Positions 24,316-29,179 of a stretch of DNA of 29,179 nucleotides are shown here, one piece after another. A program made the translations under genes and the position numbers. How positions within the stretch are numbered: the first letter of the stretch is position 1; each line of letters begins with the position of its first letter. Source of the stretch: DUUI01 sp964345765 (lineage in GTDB: Bacteria > Bacillota_I > Bacilli_A > Erysipelotrichales > Erysipelotrichaceae); assembly GCA_964345765.1 (NCBI GenBank), contig CAYFSJ010000019.1:1-29179 (forward strand), read 5' to 3'. The notes under the pieces are model-generated. The model was not told the DNA's origin. It worked only from the letters and a program-made list of their open reading frames with translations, and did not search any database.

Positions 24316-25167
24316 ATGACTAAAATTATTGATGGGAAGAAAATTGCCAACCAAATCCGTGAGGAAATGAAACAGGAAGTACACAAAATTATAAATGATT
24401 TAGAGGGACGTGCCCCACACTGTGCTGTTATTTTAGTGGGTGATAATGCGGCTTCTCAAACCTATGTGGCTTCTAAAGAGAGAGCTTTTAAAAAAGCTGG
24501 AATGATGTCAACGGTTTATCGCTTAGATAAGGAAACAAAACAAGAAGAATTGATGGAAATTATTCATCATCTAAACAATGATGATGAAATCGATGGTATT
24601 TTGGTCCAACTACCTTTACCACAACATCTAGATTCTAGACCTGTTATTGAAGCGATTAACCCTGATAAAGATGTTGATGGACTAACTCCTTATAACCAAG
24701 GGATGTTACTTAAAGATGAGGGACATAAACCTTGTACACCATTAGGGGTTGTTGAAATGTTAAAAAGAAGCAATACAGAGATTGCCTCTAAACATTGTGT
24801 CGTTATTGGTCGTTCTGATTTAGTGGGAAGACCAGCCGCTTTATTAATGTTAAAGGAGAATGCGACGGTTACGATTACGCATCGTCATACGAATAATTTA
24901 AAAGAACTCACCAAACAAGCAGATATTTTAATTGTGGCTATGGGTAAGGCTGGTTACATTAATGATGATTACATTAAAGATGGTGCCGTTATTGTTGATG
25001 TGGGAATCCATCGTGAAGCGGGCGAAATTGTTGGAGATGTGGATCCTTCTGCTTATGAAAAAGCGTCAAGTTATACGCCAGTACCAGGTGGGGTTGGACC
25101 TATGACCATTTCTATGTTATTATCCAATACGCTAGATGCTTATATGAGGAAACACCATGACTCTTAA
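24316..25167 (+). CDS. folD: Bifunctional methylenetetrahydrofolate dehydrogenase/cyclohydrolase
   Basis: Interconverts 5,10-methylene- and 10-formyl-tetrahydrofolate with NADP. The 283-residue protein has YVASKERAFKKAG with the catalytic Lys (about 50-62), ILVQLPLP, the substrate block TPLGVVEML, the Rossmann VVIGRSDLVGRP and the C-terminal GGVGPMTISML. The ATG at 24316 is preferred over in-frame TTG 24295 because AAGGAAG (24304-24310) is well spaced for it. It begins one base after the dtd stop and overlaps the next gene by 11 bases. Confidence 0.97.
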   Translation: MTKIIDGKKIANQIREEMKQEVHKIINDLEGRAPHCAVILVGDNAASQTYVASKERAFKKAGMMSTVYRLDKETKQEELMEIIHHLNNDDEIDGILVQLPLPQHLDSRPVIEAINPDKDVDGLTPYNQGMLLKDEGHKPCTPLGVVEMLKRSNTEIASKHCVVIGRSDLVGRPAALLMLKENATVTITHRHTNNLKELTKQADILIVAMGKAGYINDDYIKDGAVIVDVGIHREAGEIVGDVDPSAYEKASSYTPVPGGVGPMTISMLLSNTLDAYMRKHHDS

Positions 25168-25363
25168 ACAGTATGATTTAGGGGACATTGTCCAAATGAA
25201 AAAACAACATCCATGTAAAAAATCAGAATATTTTGAGATTGTTCGAATGGGTGCTGATATTAAAATCAAATGTTGTGGGTGCGGGGCAGTCATTATGTTT
25301 GATCGCTATGAGTTTAATAAGAAACTCAAGAAAGTTGTAGAACGTAAAGAGAAAGAGGAATAA
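25157..25363 (+). CDS. DUF951 family small protein (YyzM-like)
   Basis: A 68-residue basic protein. YDLGDIVQMKK, the EIVRMGADIKIKCCGCG segment and MFDRYEF match DUF951, a Bacilli family usually next to ychF, as it is here. Cys20 and the CCGC cluster (39-42) could bind a metal, and the beta-rich core is suggestive of nucleic acid binding, but no function is known to me. It overlaps folD by 11 bases and ends two bases before ychF. Confidence 0.9.
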   Translation: MTLKQYDLGDIVQMKKQHPCKKSEYFEIVRMGADIKIKCCGCGAVIMFDRYEFNKKLKKVVERKEKEE

Positions 25364-25365
25364 CA

Positions 25366-26469
25366 ATGAGTTTAACAGCCGGAATTGTCGGTTTACCAAA
25401 TGTTGGTAAAAGCACACTATTTAATGCCATTACACATTCAAGTGTTGAAGCAGCGAACTATCCTTTTGCGACGATCGATAAAAACGTTGGGGTCGTAGAA
25501 GTTAAAGATAAAAGGGTCGATGACTTATCCGCCCTTTTTAATCCTAAGAAAACCCTTTATACGACCTTTGAATTTACCGATATTGCTGGTTTAGTCAAAG
25601 GTGCCTCTAAAGGAGAAGGTTTAGGGAATCAGTTTTTAGGAAATATTCGTGAGGTCGATGCTATTTGTCATGTTGTGCGTTGTTTTGATAATAGCGATAT
25701 TAGTCATGTTGAAAATAGAATTGATCCTATTGCGGATATTGAAATTATTGAGCTAGAACTTCAGTTGGCTGATTTACAAACCATTGAGAATAGAATGGAT
25801 CGAGTGGAGCGTAAAGTTAAAAACACGAATGATCCTGAAACTAAGGCTGAGTTTGAATTACTAAAAAAAGCTCAAGAATTGTTGCTCGCTAATAAACCGA
25901 TTAGTTTATTGGAGAGAACGGAGAGTCAAGCGAAGATATTAAATGGGTTTCATTTATTGACTGATAAACCAGTTATTTATGTCGCTAATATTGACGAACA
26001 ATATAGTGCGGATCCAACACAAAGTGAACACTTTAATCGTGTTAAAGAATTTGGTGACCAAAGAAATAGTCCGGTTATTGCGATTAGTGCCCATATGGAA
26101 CAAGAGTTATCGACTTTGGATGATGAGGAAAGCCAACTGCTTTTAGAAGAGTTGGGTATTAAAGAGCCAGGTTTAGATCAAATTGTTAGAACGGCTTATA
26201 ATATTTTAAACTTAAAAACATTCTTCACGGTTGGTGCTGATGAAGTGAGAGCTTGGACTTTCCATGATGGAATGAGTGCCCCTCAATGTGCGGGAGTGAT
26301 TCATACGGATTTCCAAAGAGGCTTTATTCGTGCTGAGACCTATACTTATGATGATATTATGACTTATAAAACTGAGTTGGCTGTTAAAGAAGCTGGGAAA
26401 CTTAGACTTGAAGGAAAAGAATATAAAGTTAAGGATGGAGACATCTTACATTTCAGATTTAATGTTTAA
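25366..26469 (+). CDS. ychF: Ribosome-associated ATPase YchF (Obg family)
   Basis: An Obg-family P-loop NTPase that prefers ATP and binds ribosomes; it is linked to stress responses and translation control. In 367 residues: P-loop GLPNVGKS (9-16), NYPFATID (about 31-38), DIAGLVKGASKGEGLGN (G3), NIDE in place of the NKxD guanine motif (the reason for ATP preference), a coiled-coil insertion rich in Glu/Arg (about 130-165), and the C-terminal TGS domain from about 280. GAGGAA precedes the ATG. Confidence 0.97.
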   Translation: MSLTAGIVGLPNVGKSTLFNAITHSSVEAANYPFATIDKNVGVVEVKDKRVDDLSALFNPKKTLYTTFEFTDIAGLVKGASKGEGLGNQFLGNIREVDAICHVVRCFDNSDISHVENRIDPIADIEIIELELQLADLQTIENRMDRVERKVKNTNDPETKAEFELLKKAQELLLANKPISLLERTESQAKILNGFHLLTDKPVIYVANIDEQYSADPTQSEHFNRVKEFGDQRNSPVIAISAHMEQELSTLDDEESQLLLEELGIKEPGLDQIVRTAYNILNLKTFFTVGADEVRAWTFHDGMSAPQCAGVIHTDFQRGFIRAETYTYDDIMTYKTELAVKEAGKLRLEGKEYKVKDGDILHFRFNV

Positions 26470-26505
26470 TAACAAAATCGTTAGTTTAGACTAAGTGGGG
26501 AAACA

Positions 26506-27186
26506 ATGAAAAAGTTAGGATTAATACTAATGGTGGTACTAATTATATTTAGTTACTATCTGTTAGACAGGTATACCATAATTCCAAAAGAAACCTATGA
26601 GGCTTCAGATTTTAATATTCAAATAATAACTTCATCAGTGGACTTTGATCAGGATGGACTAGATGATTATTCTGATTTTGTTTTGGGTGCGAAGAAAGAT
26701 GCAGATAATCATCCAAGATATGATGGTTCGTATGTCAGTGGTGGTTATCCTAGTGATGATGTTGGTGTTTGTACCGATGTTATTTGGAGAGCTTTTAAAG
26801 AAGCAGGATATAATTTAAAAGAAATGATTGATTTAGATATACAGAATAATCGACAAGATTATCCTCATATCAATCAACCAGATCATAATATAGACTTTAG
26901 ACGAGTGCCTAATTTACACATCTTTTTTAAGAAATATGGAACTAGCTTACCATTAGAATCCTCAAAGATAGAACAGTGGCAACCTGGCGACATAATCATT
27001 TTTAATAACAATGATCATATTGGTTTGGTCTCAGATAAGCGCAATGATAAAGGAATTGTTTTGATTTATCACAATGGCGGACAACCTAATCGTCATGAAG
27101 ATTATTTAAAACGTGCTAAAGTTATTGGGCATTATCGATTTGACAGTAGTTTAGTCGATTCAAGTATTTTAATTCCTTGGCAATAA
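26506..27186 (+). CDS. DUF1287 family protein, membrane-anchored NlpC/P60-like
   Basis: Residues 4-21 form a single N-terminal membrane segment or uncleaved signal, so the body is outside. The DUF1287 blocks are clear: an EF-hand-like DFDQDGLDDYSD (about 46-57), VSGGYPSDDVGVCTDVIWRAF with the candidate nucleophile Cys, DFRRVPNLHIFF, WQPGDIIIFNNNDHIGLVSDK with candidate His, and YHNGG. These suit a papain-like (NlpC/P60 superfamily) amidase or peptidase that could act on peptidoglycan. The activity is inferred from the fold class. It follows ychF after 36 bases with its own GTGGGGAA ribosome site and may be co-transcribed. The length is 226 residues. Confidence 0.88.
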   Translation: MKKLGLILMVVLIIFSYYLLDRYTIIPKETYEASDFNIQIITSSVDFDQDGLDDYSDFVLGAKKDADNHPRYDGSYVSGGYPSDDVGVCTDVIWRAFKEAGYNLKEMIDLDIQNNRQDYPHINQPDHNIDFRRVPNLHIFFKKYGTSLPLESSKIEQWQPGDIIIFNNNDHIGLVSDKRNDKGIVLIYHNGGQPNRHEDYLKRAKVIGHYRFDSSLVDSSILIPWQ

Positions 27187-27209
27187 GTGTGATAGGTTAA
27201 AGTTGATTA

Positions 27210-27218
27210 TGATATAAT
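27210..27218 (+). promoter_or_regulatory. Extended -10 promoter of darA-pta
   Basis: TGATATAAT, identical to the dnaX element, lies 22 bases before the darA ATG, with AGGAGG between them. No clear -35 is present. Confidence 0.6.
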
Positions 27219-27240
27219 GAACAAAACAGGAGGATTAGAC

Positions 27241-27564
27241 ATGAAATTAATTTTGGCGATTGTATCTAATGATGATAGTTCGTCAGTCTCTTCGGCCTTA
27301 ACTAAAGAAAATTTTCAAGTAACGCGATTAGCAACTACTGGCGGATTTCTTAGATCGGGCAACACGACTTTAATCGTGGGGACACAAGATGAGTTAGTCG
27401 ATAAATGTATTGAAGTAATTGGTAACGAGAGTAAACAACGCAGTGAAATTGTTCCATCTACCGCATCTTATGATATCGGTCGATATGCTTCATTTCCGGT
27501 TGAAGTCCAGGTCGGTGGCGCAACCATTTTCGTACTCGATGTAGAACAATTTATTAAGTTATAA
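27241..27564 (+). CDS. darA: PII-like cyclic-di-AMP receptor DarA
   Basis: A 107-residue homotrimeric signalling protein of the DarA/PstA/YaaQ family, which binds cyclic di-AMP. MKLILAIVSNDD, the LATTGGFLRSGNTTL loop (about 31-45) and VGGATIFVLDVEQF close to the C-terminus are strongly conserved with YaaQ. I start at ATG 27241 with AGGAGG (27228-27233); the in-frame ATG at 27217 is inside the -10 box and cannot be used from this promoter. The downstream partner is not known in the family. Confidence 0.95.
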   Translation: MKLILAIVSNDDSSSVSSALTKENFQVTRLATTGGFLRSGNTTLIVGTQDELVDKCIEVIGNESKQRSEIVPSTASYDIGRYASFPVEVQVGGATIFVLDVEQFIKL

Positions 27565-27577
27565 GTCAGGAGGAAAA

Positions 27578-28555
27578 ATGTACTTATTTGACGAATTAAA
27601 ACAAAAACTAGAGAACAAAAGAGTAAAAGTAGTATTCCCAGAAGGACATGACATTCGTGTACTAGCAGCTTGTGTCGATTTATACAAAGATGGATATGTT
27701 GACCCAATTGTTATTGGTAAGAAAGAAGTAATCAATAAATTAATTGATGAACATTCCCTAGAAACAGAAGGAATGACTTTTATTGATAATTCTGACTACG
27801 AAGATATTGAAACATTAGTCAATGCTTTTGTTGAGAGAAGAAAAGGTAAGATTTCTGAATATGATGCAAGACGTTTATTGTTAACGAATAAAAACTATTT
27901 TGGGACTTTATTAGTCTTTACTAATCAAGCAGATGGTCTTGTTTCAGGTGCTGATAACTCTACGGCAGATACAATTAGACCTGCCCTTCAATTAATTAAG
28001 ATGAAAGAAGGCTATAAGAAAGCTTCTGGTATCTTCTTCTTAGTTAAAGATGATGAGCGTCTATGTATGGCTGACTGTGGAATTAACATTAATCCTACAG
28101 CAGAAGATCTTGCTGAATCAGCAATCCTAACGGATATTACTGCTAGACAATTTGGGGTAGATCCAAAGATTGCGTTATTGTCTTTTTCAACAAAAGGATC
28201 TGCTAAGTCAGAAGAAACTGAAAAAGTGATTAATGCCCTTAACCTAGCGAAGGAAATGAATCCGGAACTAAATATTGATGGAGAACTTCAATTTGATGCA
28301 GCCTATGTACCAAGTGTGGCTAAGAGTAAAGCACCAAATTCACCGGTGGCTGGACAAGCAAATTGTTTTATTTTCCCAACATTGGATGCAGGGAATATTG
28401 GATATAAGATAGCTCAACGTTTGGGGGGCTATGAGGCAGTTGGACCAGTCTTACAAGGTCTAAATAAACCGGTCAATGATTTATCCCGTGGTTGTAACCA
28501 ACAAGATGTGTACAACCTAGCCCTAATTACTGCTGTACAAGCGCTGGAGAGCTAA
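27578..28555 (+). CDS. pta: Phosphate acetyltransferase
   Basis: Converts acetyl-CoA and phosphate to acetyl phosphate, the first step of ATP-yielding acetate formation with acetate kinase (not in the window). The 325-residue protein is the short single-domain form: VVFPEGHDIRVLAA (about 19-32), SGADNSTADTIRPALQL, SFSTKGSAKS, and the C-terminal NSPVAGQANCFIFPTLDAGNIGYKIAQR and GPVLQGLNKPVNDLSRG, all typical of the family. AGGAGG precedes the ATG. It lies 13 bases after darA. Confidence 0.96.
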   Translation: MYLFDELKQKLENKRVKVVFPEGHDIRVLAACVDLYKDGYVDPIVIGKKEVINKLIDEHSLETEGMTFIDNSDYEDIETLVNAFVERRKGKISEYDARRLLLTNKNYFGTLLVFTNQADGLVSGADNSTADTIRPALQLIKMKEGYKKASGIFFLVKDDERLCMADCGININPTAEDLAESAILTDITARQFGVDPKIALLSFSTKGSAKSEETEKVINALNLAKEMNPELNIDGELQFDAAYVPSVAKSKAPNSPVAGQANCFIFPTLDAGNIGYKIAQRLGGYEAVGPVLQGLNKPVNDLSRGCNQQDVYNLALITAVQALES

Positions 28556-28556
28556 T

Positions 28557-29150
28557 ATGGATCTTTTTGATTTAATCCAAGGACAATTATTTAACCAAAA
28601 TACAATGACTGAGCTTGCCAATGAAGCTCACGCAGAACCTGAAAAGGTTGAAAACTTTACTAAGCTTGCGATTCCAACCATGCTTGAAGCATTAAGAAGA
28701 AATGCGAGTAATGAAGAAGGAAAACAATCATTAGATAGAGCACTTAATGATCATGAAGAAGATCCTTCACATGATTTACTTGATTTCTTTAAACGGACGG
28801 ATGAAACTGATGGCGATAAGATTCTAAATCATATGTTTGGTCAAAACAAACAACAAGTTGGTGAGAAATTAGCAGCCAGTTCAGGTTTAGACTTAGGGTC
28901 TGTCTTTAAATTATTAGTGCGTTATGCGCCAATGATTTTAAGTATGTTAGCTTTATCAAGAACTGGTAAGGGTCAACAAACGACACCTCAACCTGCTCCT
29001 AGAACTCAACATGAAACAAGTGGATTTGGATTAGATTTAACGGATGTGATTGGCGACTTAACTGGTCGTTCTCAAAAACGTGCTAAAGATGCGTCTGGTG
29101 GAAATCTCTTAGATAGCTTAGGCGACATATTTGGTGGATTTCTAAAATAA
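28557..29150 (+). CDS. DUF937 domain protein
   Basis: The N-terminal half (about 1-135) matches DUF937: LFDLIQGQL, a helix-rich region with PTMLEALRRNA, then HMFGQNKQQVGEKLAASSGLD and LLVRYAPMILSMLAL, which recalls the YidB family. After a Pro/Gln/Thr-rich linker (about 145-160), a Gly- and Asp-rich tail ends GDIFGGFLK. No signal peptide; cytosolic or membrane-associated. The function is unknown. The ATG follows the pta stop by one base, so it is the third gene of darA-pta-DUF937. No terminator is visible before the window ends. Confidence 0.85.
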   Translation: MDLFDLIQGQLFNQNTMTELANEAHAEPEKVENFTKLAIPTMLEALRRNASNEEGKQSLDRALNDHEEDPSHDLLDFFKRTDETDGDKILNHMFGQNKQQVGEKLAASSGLDLGSVFKLLVRYAPMILSMLALSRTGKGQQTTPQPAPRTQHETSGFGLDLTDVIGDLTGRSQKRAKDASGGNLLDSLGDIFGGFLK

Positions 29151-29179
29151 ACTAATTAAATAATTCTAATATTAAAACC

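Noticed and set aside
26480..26496. Short inverted repeat TTAGT-ACTAA between ychF and the DUF1287 gene as a terminator
   Set aside because: The stem has only five A-T-rich pairs and no T-run follows.
1..29179. Use of mycoplasma code 4 (TGA as tryptophan)
   Set aside because: Tryptophans in conserved motifs are TGG, and TGA ends tadA, nadK and mutL at the expected protein lengths.
1..29179. CRISPR array, tRNA genes or an intact insertion sequence
   Set aside because: No regularly spaced direct repeats, no cloverleaf with a T-arm consensus and no paired terminal repeats with a transposase were found by eye.

Overview
The window is an AT-rich bacterial chromosome segment from the low-GC Gram-positive lineage (Bacillota, class Bacilli in the broad sense). 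It uses the standard bacterial code: TGA closes several intact genes (tadA, the gene after recR, nadK, mutL) and tryptophan is read from TGG, so this is not a code-4 mycoplasma. Small SRP RNA next to tadA-dnaX-recR, YyzM/DUF951 next to ychF, CYTH next to NAD kinase, and the DarA/YaaQ c-di-AMP receptor all match Bacilli gene neighbourhoods. Compact, overlapping operons fit a small-genome relative of Erysipelotrichales, Haloplasmatales, Izemoplasmatales or Acholeplasmatales; I cannot place it more closely. A RodA-type SEDS protein and a sortase-type surface protein argue that this organism has a cell wall.

Layout. 1-1343: a 5'-truncated unknown gene and a metallophosphoesterase. 1373-5142: SRP RNA, tadA, dnaX, recR and a translationally coupled gene of unknown function. 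5121-7718: CYTH protein (-), NAD kinase (+) and RodA (-), with overlapping convergent ends. 7783-11807: a 1311-residue covalently anchored adhesin (thioester domain, about seven Cna-B/SpaA-like domains, three VaFE domains, LPTLG anchor) on the minus strand. 11958-18671: a tight operon mutS-mutL-miaA-tcdA-membrane protein-msrA, closed by a terminator. 18653-19156: a P-loop kinase pseudogene with two in-frame TAA codons. 19215-21283: a NatA/NatB-like ABC exporter. 21284-22558: a duplicated-domain lipoprotein with an elaborate promoter region. 22562-26469: rarA (-) divergent from dtd-folD-DUF951-ychF. 26506-29150: a DUF1287 protein, then darA-pta-DUF937.

Most of the window is housekeeping: DNA repair and replication (dnaX, recR, mutSL, rarA), tRNA maturation and quality control (tadA, miaA, tcdA, dtd), cofactor and C1 metabolism (nadK, folD), acetate metabolism (pta) and c-di-AMP sensing (darA). 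The accessory part is the adhesin, the ABC pair, the lipoprotein and the kinase pseudogene. Promoters are often of the extended -10 type (TGnTATAAT) without a clear -35, and three minus-strand genes have a -10 box so close to the ATG that their mRNAs may be leaderless. I found no CRISPR array, tRNA, intact insertion sequence or phage, and no convincing new multi-gene defence system. The least explained items are the recR-coupled protein, the lipoprotein with its repeated operator-like boxes, and the adhesin. No stretch longer than about 230 bases lacks a gene or pseudogene.
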